This document shows positions 1 through 8,505 of a DNA stretch of 64,000 bases, one piece after another. Made by a program: the position numbers and the translations under genes. This DNA is from Bacillota bacterium (GTDB lineage: Bacteria > Bacillota > Clostridia > Peptostreptococcales > Anaerovoracaceae). The notes beneath the pieces are model-generated. The model saw only the letters and a program-made list of their open reading frames with translations. It ran no database searches and was not told the DNA's origin. Numbering within the stretch: position 1 is the first letter of the stretch; each line of letters begins with the position of its first letter. The stretch spans positions 1 to 64,000 of the forward strand of contig JAFSHN010000051.1 in assembly GCA_017440275.1 (NCBI GenBank), in the 5' to 3' direction.

Positions 1-318
1 CATAATGTAATATATCTGGATGTTTCTTACGAAGAAGTTCTCCTGGAGGTGAGGAACAGGATTCATCAGGGAGCACAGCTTCTTTCCCATCCTCTTTCGG
101 GCAGCGTCAAGCCGGGAGAGACGCCGTACAAATCTGTATTGGTAAGCAAAACCAAAGGAAAAACAGATATAGAATCTCTGGAAATCATCGAAAAAGCCAT
201 TGAAACCTGCAGGAAATTTCCAATCAGATGGAAAGACTTCAAAGATGAAGTTATCGAAGATTTTAAATTAGTTGATTATACATTGATAAGCAGTGCTGTT
301 GATTCGGCAGATGCTTAA
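1..318 (+). CDS. grdX: GrdX family protein, 5' end outside the window
   Basis: The frame is open from the first base, so the start lies upstream; about 105 residues are visible, ending at a TAA 23 bases before the next start. The visible part is a small soluble protein with a SLLSHPLSGS-like segment (QLLSHPLSGSVKPGETPYKS) typical of GrdX. GrdX is a small protein of unknown function that usually opens glycine, sarcosine or betaine reductase operons. Assignment rests on this segment and on grdE directly downstream. Confidence 0.75.
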   Translation, partial: HNVIYLDVSYEEVLLEVRNRIHQGAQLLSHPLSGSVKPGETPYKSVLVSKTKGKTDIESLEIIEKAIETCRKFPIRWKDFKDEVIEDFKLVDYTLISSAVDSADA

Positions 319-341
319 GGCTGTTTTAAGGAGGTATACAG

Positions 342-1622
342 ATGCGATTAGAAATGGGTCACATTTACATCAAGGACATTCAATTTGCGACAGAGTCTAA
401 AATTGAAGACGGAGTCCTTTATGTATCTGAAGAAGCTTTGAAGGCAGTAGCCCTCGAAGATGAAAAACTGAAAAGCGTATCCTTTGACATCGCAAAGCCC
501 GGAGAATCCGTAAGAATTACACCGGTGAAAGATGTCATTGAGCCGAGAGTAAAAGTAGAAGGCCGCGGAGGAATTTTCCCGGGAGTAATAGCAAAGGTTG
601 ACACTGTAGGCAGTGGCAAGACTTATGCTCTCAAAGGAATGGCAGTTGTAACTGCCGGCAAGATTGTGGGATTCCAGGAAGGCATCATTGATATGACAGG
701 TCCTGGTGCTGATTATACACCTTTTTCAAAGACCTTGAATCTGGTTATGGTGGCTGAACCTGTTGAAGATATCAAGCCCCACGACTATGAAGCTGCAGTG
801 AGATTTGCAGGTTTCAGAGTGGCCGTTTATCTGGGTGAACTGGCCCGCAATTTGCAGCCTGACGAAGTTAAGGTTTACGAAACTCTCACCATCAAAGAAG
901 GAATTCTCAAGTATCCTGACCTTCCGAGAGTTGCCTATGTACAGATGCTGCAGAGCCAGGGACTTTTGCACGACACATACGTTTATGGCGTGGATGCAAA
1001 GAAAATCGTACCGACTATTATGAGCCCTACAGAAATCATGGACGGTGCCATTGTTTCCGGAAACTGTGTTTCCGCCTGCGACAAGAATCCAACTTACGTT
1101 CACCAGAACAACCCTGTGATTGAGGACCTTTTTGCAGAACACGGCAAAACTCTCAACTTCGTGTGCCAGATTATAACCAATGAAAATGTTTATCTTGCTG
1201 ACAAGATGCGTTCATCAGACTGGACTGCGAAAATTTGCAAGATGCTGGATCTTGACGGTGTAATCGTTTCTCAGGAAGGTTTCGGCAATCCGGATACCGA
1301 CTTGATTATGAATTGCAAGAAGATTGAAGCTGAAGGCGTAAAAACCGTCATCATCACTGATGAATACGCGGGCCGTGACGGTAAGTCCCAGTCTCTGGCC
1401 GATGCGGACGCAGCAGCAGACGCAGTTGTAACCGGCGGCAATGCCAACCAGGTTGTGATTTTACCACCAATGGACAAAGTCATCGGAACATTGGCCTATG
1501 TTAATAAAATTGCCGGTGCCAGTGAAGAAACCCTTCGCGCCGACGGAAGCCTGGAAGTTGAAATTCAGGTAATCACCGGGGCAACCAACGAAACCGGCTT
1601 TGGATATCTGAGCGCAAGATAG
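342..1622 (+). CDS. grdE: Glycine/sarcosine/betaine reductase component B, alpha/beta proprotein (GrdE family)
   Basis: 426 residues, start preceded by AAGGAGG. GrdE-family proproteins are cleaved autocatalytically at an internal cysteine, giving two subunits, one carrying the pyruvoyl group that forms a Schiff base with the amino substrate. The cleavage region is visible as SGNCVSACDKNPTYVHQNNP, with the reactive cysteine at residue 242, the position known for the family. The subunits work with the selenoprotein GrdB encoded 11 bases downstream. GrdA, often encoded between grdE and grdB, is absent here, so the pair could equally be the sarcosine (GrdG/GrdF) or betaine (GrdI/GrdH) form. Sequence alone does not decide the substrate. 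Confidence 0.9.
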   Translation: MRLEMGHIYIKDIQFATESKIEDGVLYVSEEALKAVALEDEKLKSVSFDIAKPGESVRITPVKDVIEPRVKVEGRGGIFPGVIAKVDTVGSGKTYALKGMAVVTAGKIVGFQEGIIDMTGPGADYTPFSKTLNLVMVAEPVEDIKPHDYEAAVRFAGFRVAVYLGELARNLQPDEVKVYETLTIKEGILKYPDLPRVAYVQMLQSQGLLHDTYVYGVDAKKIVPTIMSPTEIMDGAIVSGNCVSACDKNPTYVHQNNPVIEDLFAEHGKTLNFVCQIITNENVYLADKMRSSDWTAKICKMLDLDGVIVSQEGFGNPDTDLIMNCKKIEAEGVKTVIITDEYAGRDGKSQSLADADAAADAVVTGGNANQVVILPPMDKVIGTLAYVNKIAGASEETLRADGSLEVEIQVITGATNETGFGYLSAR

Positions 1623-1633
1623 GAGGCAGGAAA

Positions 1634-2938
1634 ATGATTAAAGTAGTACATTATATCAATCAGTTCTTTGCCAACATCGGAGGCGAAGAAAAGGCGGATT
1701 ACCCTGTGGAGCTCCGCAAAGGAGAAGTAGTAGGTCCGGGTATGGCACTGATGCAGGCCTTCGGCGGCGAAGCCGAAATCATAGGTACCATCGTTTGCGG
1801 TGATTCCTACTTCAATGAAAATATCGAAAAAACTAAAAATGAAATACTGGAAATGGTCAAAGAAATGGCTCCTGATGTATTTATTGCCGGCCCAGCTTTC
1901 AATGCAGGCCGTTACGGCGTAGCCTGCGGTACACTGGCAGCAGCAGTCAAGGAAGAACTGGAAATACCTGCGGTAACCGGTATGTATGTTGAAAATCCGG
2001 GTGCGGATATGTTCAAGACTAAGGTCTATATGATTTCTACAAAGAACAGTGCAGCCGGTATGAGAGATGCAGTTAAGAAGATTGCTCCTCTGGCCCTGAA
2101 GCTGGCAAAAGGTGAAACCATAGGTGCTTCCGTTCAGGAAGGCTATATGCCAAACGGAGTGCGTGTTAATTTCTTCGAAGAAAAGCGCGGCTCCAAGCGT
2201 GCTGTTGAAATGCTGGTAAAGAAACTTTCCGGCAAGCCTTTTGAAACAGAGTTTGCAATGCCTGACTTTGACAGGGTAGAGCCTAATCCTGCAGTCAAAG
2301 ATCTTGCTAATACAAAGGTGGCGCTTGTAACCTCCGGAGGAATCGTACCAAAGGGTAACCCTGACCACATTGAAAGCTCCAGTGCTTCCCACTACGGCGA
2401 ATACGATATCGACGGTGTGTTTGACCTGACTTCTGAAACTTACGAAACTGCTCACGGTGGCTACGACCCTGTATATGCCAACGACGACTCTGACAGAGTT
2501 CTTCCTGTAGACGTCCTTCGCGATATGGAAAAGGAAGGTATCATCGGCAAGCTGCATAATAAGTTTTATACTACCACCGGAAACGGCACTGCTGTAGCAT
2601 CTGCTAAGGCCTTTGCTGCTGAGTTTTCACAAAAACTTGTAGAGGACGGTGTAGGAGCCGTAATTCTCACTTCTACCTGAGGCACCTGCACACGTTGCGG
2701 AGCAACAATGGTAAAAGAAATAGAAAGAGCCGGAATCCCTGTAGTACACGTTTGCACTGTAACACCTATTTCTATGACAGTAGGTGCCAACCGAATCGTT
2801 CCTGCAGTGGCAATCCCACATCCTCTCGGCAATCCTGCTCTTGAAGCCGGCGAAGAAAAAGCCCTACGCCGCAAACTGGTTGAAAAGGCTCTTGGCGCTT
2901 TAACAACAGAAGTGGACGGACAGACAATATTCGAATAA
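1634..2938 (+). CDS. grdB: Glycine/sarcosine/betaine reductase component B gamma subunit, selenoprotein (GrdB family)
   Basis: A 434-residue selenoprotein. An in-frame TGA at 2678-2680 (residue 349) splits the apparent reading frame; the frame continues without another stop to TAA at 2938. The residues around it read TST-U-GTCTRCGATM, the U-x-x-C-x-x-C active-site motif of GrdB, with Sec349, Cys352 and Cys355. Length and Sec position match known GrdB proteins (about 436 residues, Sec near 350). Together with GrdE subunits it would bind the amino substrate and pass a carboxymethyl group to the selenol of GrdA. Automatic callers would wrongly cut it at the TGA. Start has a GGAGGCAGG ribosome site. 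A hairpin just after the TGA fits a bacterial SECIS. Confidence 0.93.
2681..2706 (+). promoter_or_regulatory. SECIS-like hairpin for Sec insertion in grdB
   Basis: Starting 13 nt after the TGA, GTTGC (2694-2698) and GCAAC (2702-2706) form a perfect 5-bp stem with a GGA loop. Bacterial SECIS elements are short coding-region hairpins immediately 3' of the UGA with G in the apical loop, read by SelB. Position fits; the fold itself is predicted by eye. Confidence 0.6.
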
Positions 2939-2947
2939 CAAAAATCA

Positions 2948-2973
2948 AAAACCCTGCCAACCGGTAGGGTTTT
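2948..2973 (+). terminator. Terminator after grdB
   Basis: AAAACCCT (2948-2955) pairs perfectly with AGGGTTTT (2966-2973); the T-rich 3' arm supplies a short U tract. It lies 10 bases after the grdB stop. Confidence 0.6.
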
Positions 2974-2983
2974 GTGGTATAAT
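2954..2983 (+). promoter_or_regulatory. SigA-type promoter of gap
   Basis: TATAAT at 2978-2983 with an extended TG (2975-2976), and a weak -35 CTGCCA at 2954-2959, 18-bp spacing. It overlaps the grdB terminator and would start transcription about 50 bases before gap. Confidence 0.6.
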
Positions 2984-3039
2984 ATGCTCAGTTGAAATGA
3001 TAGCAAACCTAAAGGGTGTATAAATAGGAGGAAATAAAA

Positions 3040-4056
3040 ATGACTAAAATTGCAATCAACGGATTCGGAAGAATCGGCAGACTTGCTTTCAGACAGATTT
3101 TTGCAGACGAAACAATGGAAGTTGTAGCAATCAACGACCTGACAGATCCTGAAATGCTGGCACATCTGCTTAAGTATGACAGTGTGCAGGGCAAGTATCA
3201 GGGACACACTGTGAGATGGGACGAAAAGTCCATCACAGTAGACGACAAGACTATTCCTGTATATGCAGAAGCTGATGCAGCTAAGCTGCCTTGGAAGGAA
3301 CTGGGCGTAGACATAGTTCTTGAATGTACAGGTTTCTACACTAAAAAGGCCAAGGCTCAGGCTCATATCGATGCGGGCGCAAAGAAAGTCGTTATTTCTG
3401 CTCCTGCAGGCGAAGACCTGAAGACAATTGTTTACGGAACCAACCACGAAACACTGACTGCAGATGACCACATCATTTCCGCAGCTTCATGTACAACAAA
3501 TTGTCTGGCACCTATGGCAAAGGCTCTCAACGACTACCGTGAAGTTCGTACAGGTTTTATGACAACAATCCACGCATATACCGGTGACCAGATGATCCTC
3601 GACGGACCTCACAGAAAGGGTGACCTGAGAAGAGCAAGAGCCGGAGCTATCAATATTGTTCCAAACAGTACAGGTGCAGCAAAGGCCATCGGCCTTGTAA
3701 TTCCTGAACTGGACGGCAAACTCATCGGTTCCGCTCAGAGAGTTCCTGTTCCATCAGGCTCCATTACAATTCTGGACGCTACACTGAAGGACGAAACAGA
3801 TACTGTAAGCGTAGAAGGAATCAACGAAGCTATGAAGGCTGCTTCCAATGAATCCTTTGGATATACTGAAGAAGAACTGGTTTCCAGCGACATCATCGGT
3901 ATGGAATACGGTTCACTCTTCGACGCAACACAAACTCTTGCGCAGAGATGCGGAACAAACATTTATGAAGTAAGAGTAGTTGCATGGTACGACAACGAAA
4001 ACAGCTACGTATCTCAGATGGTAAGAACTATGAGATATATGAGACAATTCGTATAA
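3040..4056 (+). CDS. gap: Type I glyceraldehyde-3-phosphate dehydrogenase
   Basis: 338 residues, the usual length. It oxidises and phosphorylates glyceraldehyde-3-phosphate with NAD in glycolysis. Visible are the N-terminal nucleotide-binding GFGRIGR motif, the catalytic ASCTTNC motif with Cys151, the HAYTGDQ segment with the catalytic histidine, and the C-terminal WYDNE. The start follows a TAGGAGG ribosome site. It is a stand-alone unit: its own promoter lies upstream and a hairpin of the repeat array downstream (TTAGGCAAT/ATTGCCTAA plus a T tract) probably ends the transcript. pgk and tpi are not next to it. Confidence 0.97.
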   Translation: MTKIAINGFGRIGRLAFRQIFADETMEVVAINDLTDPEMLAHLLKYDSVQGKYQGHTVRWDEKSITVDDKTIPVYAEADAAKLPWKELGVDIVLECTGFYTKKAKAQAHIDAGAKKVVISAPAGEDLKTIVYGTNHETLTADDHIISAASCTTNCLAPMAKALNDYREVRTGFMTTIHAYTGDQMILDGPHRKGDLRRARAGAINIVPNSTGAAKAIGLVIPELDGKLIGSAQRVPVPSGSITILDATLKDETDTVSVEGINEAMKAASNESFGYTEEELVSSDIIGMEYGSLFDATQTLAQRCGTNIYEVRVVAWYDNENSYVSQMVRTMRYMRQFV

Positions 4057-4069
4057 GATTAGGACTTGA

Positions 4070-4393
4070 TTAGGCAATTCCGGGTGGATTGCCTAATTTT
4101 TTTCTTTTTTGGTGGACGATTAGGCGTTTTTTGATATGGGTTGCCTAAAATTTTGAGAAGAAGTCACTTTATTAGGCAAGCTTGGTGTATGTTGTCTAAT
4201 AATTACTTTTGAAGGATATTTTTTAGGCAGAACAGTAGTAACAAATGATAGAACCTGCCTAAAATAATTAGGATACAAGGCAGTTTTAGGCACCGTGCCT
4301 AAATATCATCAATTTTAAGAAATTTTTAGGCCACGGACCGGACAAACTGCCTAATTTTTGTCTCATTAAGAAATAAATTAGGTTTTTCCTTAA
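4070..4393. repeat. Family A alternating half-site array, copy 1
   Basis: The 370-base gap between the convergent ends of gap and the acetamidase gene is filled by alternating TTAGGCA (F) and TGCCTAA (R) half-sites. F at 4070, 4120 (TTAGGCG), 4172, 4223, 4286, 4326 (TTAGGCC) and 4378 (TTAGGTT); R at 4090, 4142, 4193 (TGTCTAA), 4256, 4296 and 4348. Every R-to-next-F gap is exactly 23 nt (six of six), while F-to-R gaps vary (13, 15, 14, 26, 3, 15). The intervening sequences do not repeat. The first pair, followed by seven T, can act as the gap terminator. A second copy lies at 41.6 kb. No coding capacity is seen. Confidence 0.85.
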
Positions 4394-4399
4394 AAAAAC

Positions 4400-4427
4400 A
4401 TGACCCAAGCAGTTGGGTCATCTTTTT
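4400..4427 (-). terminator. Terminator of the acetamidase/formamidase gene
   Basis: ATGACCCAA (4400-4408) and TTGGGTCAT (4413-4421) form a 9-bp stem with a 4-nt loop, flanked by A and T runs on both sides, so it can work in both directions between convergent genes. Confidence 0.85.
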
Positions 4428-5254
4428 TATAAGTATTTCTTCGGAAATTCGAATCTCGCTGTTTTCAGTGGATTTACAATCTGGCAGACTTTCAAGTCGC
4501 CTGCAAGCCCCAGCAGCATAGTAGCTTCAGGAAGAGGCAGTTCTAAAGTTTTTGCCAGATAAGATGCCATTTCTTTGACAGCCATTTCGGAGGCTTCATC
4601 AAGAGTAGGCGCGCTGGTGATAACTGAAATAAAATCTTCCGTTTCAACCATCGGCCACTGGCTCATCTGGCCTTTAATTACTTCAACCAGAACCTCGATT
4701 TTTGCACCGATTTCGATGCCGGTGCCGCCGGTTTCACCGTCGCCCATAAGGGCATGAACATCGCCCATGGCAAGGAGGGCTCCTTCGACCTGCACGGGAA
4801 GATAAACTATTGAGCCTTCGCCGATTATTTTGGCATCCATATTGGCACCATGTTTTCCCGGGGTGATGGTTGGAACAGGGTCGTCCGATGGAGCAACACC
4901 GATAACTCCAATCATTTTTTTCAAAGGGAGTCTGCGGCCAGCCAAAACTACTGAATTATTTTCAATGGCGAGCTGGTGCCAATGAAGTCCCTCAATCTGA
5001 TGTTTCATAAATCCGCTGACTTTGACAACGCCGCTTGGCGCAAGGTCAATTGATTTAATTGTAACTTTAAGGGTATCTCCCGGATGAGCGCCTTCAATGA
5101 AGAGAGGGCCTGTAGCCGGATTGATTTTGTCAGGCTCACAGATGTCCGGAGTTAAATCGCCGTAGCAACTGAGAGTTTTGAATGTATATGATGCCGGTGC
5201 CGCCACGCGGAAAGCCGGCTCGTTGTCTTTTGAAAAATCGTAAATGTATTTCAT
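4427..5254 (-). CDS. Acetamidase/formamidase family protein
   Basis: 275 residues; members of this family hydrolyse short-chain amides to ammonia and the acid. Typical family features are visible: EGAHPGDTLKV near residue 55, SGVVKVSG, the GVIGVAP segment, PGKHGANMD, and GDVHALMGDGETGGTG in the middle, which in the family lines the metal-containing active site. Start has an AGGAGATTTGC ribosome site. It is 12 bases downstream of, and probably co-transcribed with, an anion-permease-like gene, which suggests uptake or export of a related small compound. The true substrate is not known from sequence. Confidence 0.85.
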   Translation of the reverse strand: MKYIYDFSKDNEPAFRVAAPASYTFKTLSCYGDLTPDICEPDKINPATGPLFIEGAHPGDTLKVTIKSIDLAPSGVVKVSGFMKHQIEGLHWHQLAIENNSVVLAGRRLPLKKMIGVIGVAPSDDPVPTITPGKHGANMDAKIIGEGSIVYLPVQVEGALLAMGDVHALMGDGETGGTGIEIGAKIEVLVEVIKGQMSQWPMVETEDFISVITSAPTLDEASEMAVKEMASYLAKTLELPLPEATMLLGLAGDLKVCQIVNPLKTARFEFPKKYL

Positions 5255-5266
5255 TGCAAATCTCCT

Positions 5267-6382
5267 TTAGCCAAGGAAAAGTACTACCAGCAGGTTGGCG
5301 CCCAGGAAAAAGGCGTTGGCTGCGGTGAACATTCCCATGTATTTCATTTTTTCAGTAGGGCATTCTTTCGCCACGTATTTGTAGGAGATAAGGCTGGCCA
5401 TAGAAGCGATAAGGGTGCCCAGGCCTCCCAGGTTGCTTCCTACGATGAGCATTTTCCAACTATGTGTAAAACCTGTCAGAAGAAGAACTGCAGGCACATT
5501 GCTGATAACCTGACTGATTCCGATGGTTGCCAGGAGCTCGTTGCCTGAAAGCAGAGAGGCAATAGCATCGGAAAGAATCGGCATGTGCTGGATGTTTCCA
5601 ACGAAGATAAAGAAGCCGATAAATGTGAACAGGAGAGAGTAATCCACCTGACCTAAAATTTGTCTGTCGCGTACCAGCACGAGGGCAACTACGATAAGAG
5701 CAACCAGGCAAACTGAGATTATGCGGCTCAGTGATGCCAGGCAAAGTGCAAACATCAGACCGTAGAAGAGAATCATCTTCTTGTCGGCAGGCTTTTGTTC
5801 ATCTTCAGACATTTCTGCAGTAAGAGTCTTATTTTTCTTGAGAACGATGAATGCACCAAGAAGCAGGAAGGAAACTACTGCATAAGGCAGTGTAATTGCC
5901 AGGAACTGTGCTGCGGAGTAACCGGACTGGAAATACAAGTAAATGTTTTGAGGGTTTCCGATTGGAGTAACCATGCTGCCCAGGTTTGCTGCGATAGTCT
6001 GGAAAACTACCACAGGGAGAATTTTATCTTTCATACCGGCCATTTTCATAGTTTCAATGGCAAAAGGCACGAAGGTTATAAGTGCTACGTCGTTGGTAAT
6101 CAGCATTGCAGAAAAGAAGCAAGCCATAACCATAACAGCTTCAACGGCGCGCTCGGATTTTACTTTTGAAAGGAGCATATGGCCCATGGTACTGAAAAGC
6201 CCTAGAGATTTGAATCCTGCCATAACGATCATCAGGGCGAGGAGCAGAGCCAGGGTATCCCAATCAATATAATTTAAATATTCAAGACCAGGCAACACAA
6301 AAAAAGATGATGCGATTGCCAAAATCCATGCTATAATAAGAACGGTTTCTTGTTGTAAATAATGTTTGATTTTCAAAGCCAT
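5267..6382 (-). CDS. SLC13/ArsB/NhaD-type permease
   Basis: 371 residues with about ten hydrophobic segments. Features of the ion-transporter superfamily are visible: DWDTLALLLALMIVMAG near residue 40, ITNDVALITFVPFA near residue 95, and IGNPQNIYLY near residue 145, plus a C-terminal SNVPAVLLL and GSNLGGLGT repeat of the same type. Such proteins exchange anions (dicarboxylates, arsenite) or sodium. Start follows AAAGGAGATT. It is first in an operon with the acetamidase gene. A TATAAT-like -10 (minus strand, 6422-6417) sits in the 65-base divergent region shared with the MFS gene. Substrate not assigned. Confidence 0.8.
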   Translation of the reverse strand: MALKIKHYLQQETVLIIAWILAIASSFFVLPGLEYLNYIDWDTLALLLALMIVMAGFKSLGLFSTMGHMLLSKVKSERAVEAVMVMACFFSAMLITNDVALITFVPFAIETMKMAGMKDKILPVVVFQTIAANLGSMVTPIGNPQNIYLYFQSGYSAAQFLAITLPYAVVSFLLLGAFIVLKKNKTLTAEMSEDEQKPADKKMILFYGLMFALCLASLSRIISVCLVALIVVALVLVRDRQILGQVDYSLLFTFIGFFIFVGNIQHMPILSDAIASLLSGNELLATIGISQVISNVPAVLLLTGFTHSWKMLIVGSNLGGLGTLIASMASLISYKYVAKECPTEKMKYMGMFTAANAFFLGANLLVVLFLG

Positions 6383-6447
6383 TTGTTAATCTCCTTTTTG
6401 CACACAAAACGCATATATTATAACATATTTTGCTTAGGAGTTCCAGT

Positions 6448-7653
6448 ATGAAAATAATACTTAATATAGAATATTCCTGCATTCACGGCACCTACTGGAT
6501 GTTTTACGGAGTTGTCTGCAGTTTTGCATCAGTGTTTTTGCTAGACAGAGGCTACAGTAATTCAGATATAGGCATTATTTTGGCGGTGGCCAATGTTCTG
6601 GCCGTGTTTATGCAGCCGATTCTTGCAGATTTGGCAGACCGTTCCAAGCGCATATCGTTAATAGGCGTTACAGAGGTAATTACAATAATTCTGGCTGTGC
6701 TGATGGCAGCTACATTTATCTTAAACAGAGCCTCAATAGCGCTGTCGGTGGTGTTTGTCATGATGGTGGCATGGATTACGGCCTTGCAGCCGCTATTCAA
6801 CTCATTGTGCTTCAAACTCTCAGAATGCGGCCACGAAGTAAGCTTCGGTATCCCAAGAAGTATGGGGTCGCTGTTTTATGCAGTTCTCGTAGCATTCCTC
6901 GGAACTCTGGTAGAAAAACACGGAATTATTGTGTTGCAGCTTTCCGGTGAAATGATTCTGGCGGCGCTCCTCTTTACGTTGTGGCTCACGAGCAGACATT
7001 TCAATAAGGCAGGCGGATCAAAGGTGGCGGAAGCTAAAGGGGAAACTCTTGAAGAGGAAATCAATCTTATTGATTTCGTCAAGAGAAACCGTCTTTTCGT
7101 TATTGCCAATATTGCTATCGCGGGAATTTTCTTCAGTAATGCGATTTTCAACAATTATATGCTTCAGATTGTAGAAAGCGTTGGCGGCGACAGCGAGGAT
7201 ATGGGACATATTTTCTCCGTTATGGCTTTTCTGGAAATCCCACCTATGTTCCTATTTGACAAAATTAGAAAACATTTCAGAATTCAGACGCTTCTCAAAT
7301 TCTCCGCGGTGTGCTTTGCAGTAAAGACCGCCTGGGTATTTTTCTCCGGTAGCGTAGGAATGCTGATCGTGGCCCAGTTCTTCCAGTTAACAGCTTTCGG
7401 AGTCTTCATTCCGGCCATTGTTATCTTCATTGACGAAATTATGGACAGGGGCGAAGCAGTAAAAGGACAAGCGCTTTACACAATTGTGGTTACAGTTTCT
7501 ACCGTATTTGCCAGCCTGGCAGGGGGCTTTATTCTGGACATTGCAGGTCCAAAGATAATGGTTCTTGTGGCACTTGTCATCACAGGTCTTGGAACTGTAG
7601 TTTTCGCTGGAATTATCGATAAAATTAAGAATAAGAAAATTATCACCTCATAG
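6448..7653 (+). CDS. MFS transporter
   Basis: 401 residues with about twelve membrane segments. The start chosen is the ATG at 6448 with TAGGAG eight bases upstream; the longer frame begins at a TTG without a site. The N-terminal half resembles LacY-like/nucleoside-carrier MFS proteins (MFS_1_like): YWMFYGVVCSFASVFLLDRGYS, then LADLADRSKRI in the first cytoplasmic loop, the usual A-motif place. It is divergent from the SLC13 operon and is followed at 22 bases by a deacetylase gene, with a hairpin spanning the junction that holds the next gene's ribosome site. Substrate unknown. Confidence 0.85.
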   Translation: MKIILNIEYSCIHGTYWMFYGVVCSFASVFLLDRGYSNSDIGIILAVANVLAVFMQPILADLADRSKRISLIGVTEVITIILAVLMAATFILNRASIALSVVFVMMVAWITALQPLFNSLCFKLSECGHEVSFGIPRSMGSLFYAVLVAFLGTLVEKHGIIVLQLSGEMILAALLFTLWLTSRHFNKAGGSKVAEAKGETLEEEINLIDFVKRNRLFVIANIAIAGIFFSNAIFNNYMLQIVESVGGDSEDMGHIFSVMAFLEIPPMFLFDKIRKHFRIQTLLKFSAVCFAVKTAWVFFSGSVGMLIVAQFFQLTAFGVFIPAIVIFIDEIMDRGEAVKGQALYTIVVTVSTVFASLAGGFILDIAGPKIMVLVALVITGLGTVVFAGIIDKIKNKKIITS

Positions 7654-7669
7654 AATTTTATGAGGTGAT
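7642..7669 (+). promoter_or_regulatory. Hairpin covering the MFS stop codon and the next gene's ribosome site
   Basis: ATCACCTCAT (7642-7651) is perfectly complementary to ATGAGGTGAT (7660-7669). The 5' arm lies in the last codons of the MFS gene, whose TAG begins at 7651. The 3' arm contains the AGGTGAT ribosome site for the ATG at 7675. A T tract follows. It may terminate transcription, or hide the ribosome site until a ribosome ending the MFS gene opens it. Confidence 0.7.
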
Positions 7670-7674
7670 TTTTT

Positions 7675-8472
7675 ATGGAAAAGAAGATTTTGATTGTATT
7701 TTTTATAATTGTAGTGCTGGTTATCGGAATGTTAGGGATGCTTTTCAATATGCCGGTGTCGCCGGCAGAACCAGGCGATACCATTCCTACGGCAGCACCG
7801 ACGGACTGGGGACTCTCTTTTCAGACTGAAGGAGCAGCTCCTGTCGGAAATGCTACGGCAGAGTATTTGAAAGACTATGGAGCATATTATCTGGCCGGCG
7901 ACAACCGCATTTATCTGACTTTTGATTCGGGCTACGAAAATGGTTATACAGAAAAGATTTTAGACGTATTGAAGGAAGAAAAAGTGCCGGCAGCATTTTT
8001 CCTGGTGGGCAATTACATAGAAGAAAACCCTGAATTAGTCAAGCGCATGGAGGCGGAAGGGCACATAGTCGGCAATCATACCATGACCCATCCTGATATG
8101 AGCGCCATCGAGGGGCAGGAAGCTTTTGAGCGAGAAATCTGCGGCCTTGAGGATTGTTACAAGGAGGTCACAGGCAAGGAAATGAAAAAGTTTTATCGTC
8201 CGCCACAGGGCAAGTACAGCGAGGCCAATCTGGAAATGGCGCAGAAACTGGGATACAAGACAATTTTCTGGAGTCTGGCTTATGTGGACTGGTACGAAAA
8301 CGACCAGCCTACCCGCGAAGATGCTCTGAACACTTTGAACAGCCGCATTCATCCGGGAGCCATCGTGCTTCTTCACAGCACATCAAAGACCAACAGCGAG
8401 ATTTTAAAGGAACTGATTCAGGGGTGGAAGAAGATGGGCTTTGAGTTTGGCAGCATTGAAGAACTGAAGTAA
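7675..8472 (+). CDS. pdaA: Polysaccharide deacetylase, PdaA-like (delta-lactam biosynthetic)
   Basis: 265 residues: an N-terminal membrane anchor (residues 4-25), a short linker, and a NodB deacetylase domain. Motifs: TFDSGYENGYTEKILD (residues about 82-97), GNHTMTHPD with the metal-binding histidines, RPPQGKYSE, FWSLAYVDWY and the C-terminal HPGAIVLLHS. The TFDxGYENGYT form is characteristic of PdaA, which removes the acetyl group from N-acetylmuramic acid so that muramic delta-lactam can form in spore cortex. That fits the sporulation genes elsewhere in the window. It sits 22 bases after the MFS gene and may be coupled to it by the hairpin. Confidence 0.85.
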   Translation: MEKKILIVFFIIVVLVIGMLGMLFNMPVSPAEPGDTIPTAAPTDWGLSFQTEGAAPVGNATAEYLKDYGAYYLAGDNRIYLTFDSGYENGYTEKILDVLKEEKVPAAFFLVGNYIEENPELVKRMEAEGHIVGNHTMTHPDMSAIEGQEAFEREICGLEDCYKEVTGKEMKKFYRPPQGKYSEANLEMAQKLGYKTIFWSLAYVDWYENDQPTREDALNTLNSRIHPGAIVLLHSTSKTNSEILKELIQGWKKMGFEFGSIEELK

Positions 8473-8505
8473 ATATTGTATAATATTTACAAGTGAGGTA
8501 TACGG

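Noticed and set aside
1565..3471. Long minus-strand reading frames (330 and 301 codons) under the grd genes
   Set aside because: They lie opposite well-supported grdB and flanking sequence, have no ribosome site and give no recognisable protein; shadows.
4070..4393. Family A and B arrays as CRISPR arrays
   Set aside because: Half-sites are only 7-9 bp and alternate in orientation; there are no long direct repeats, no leader and no cas genes.
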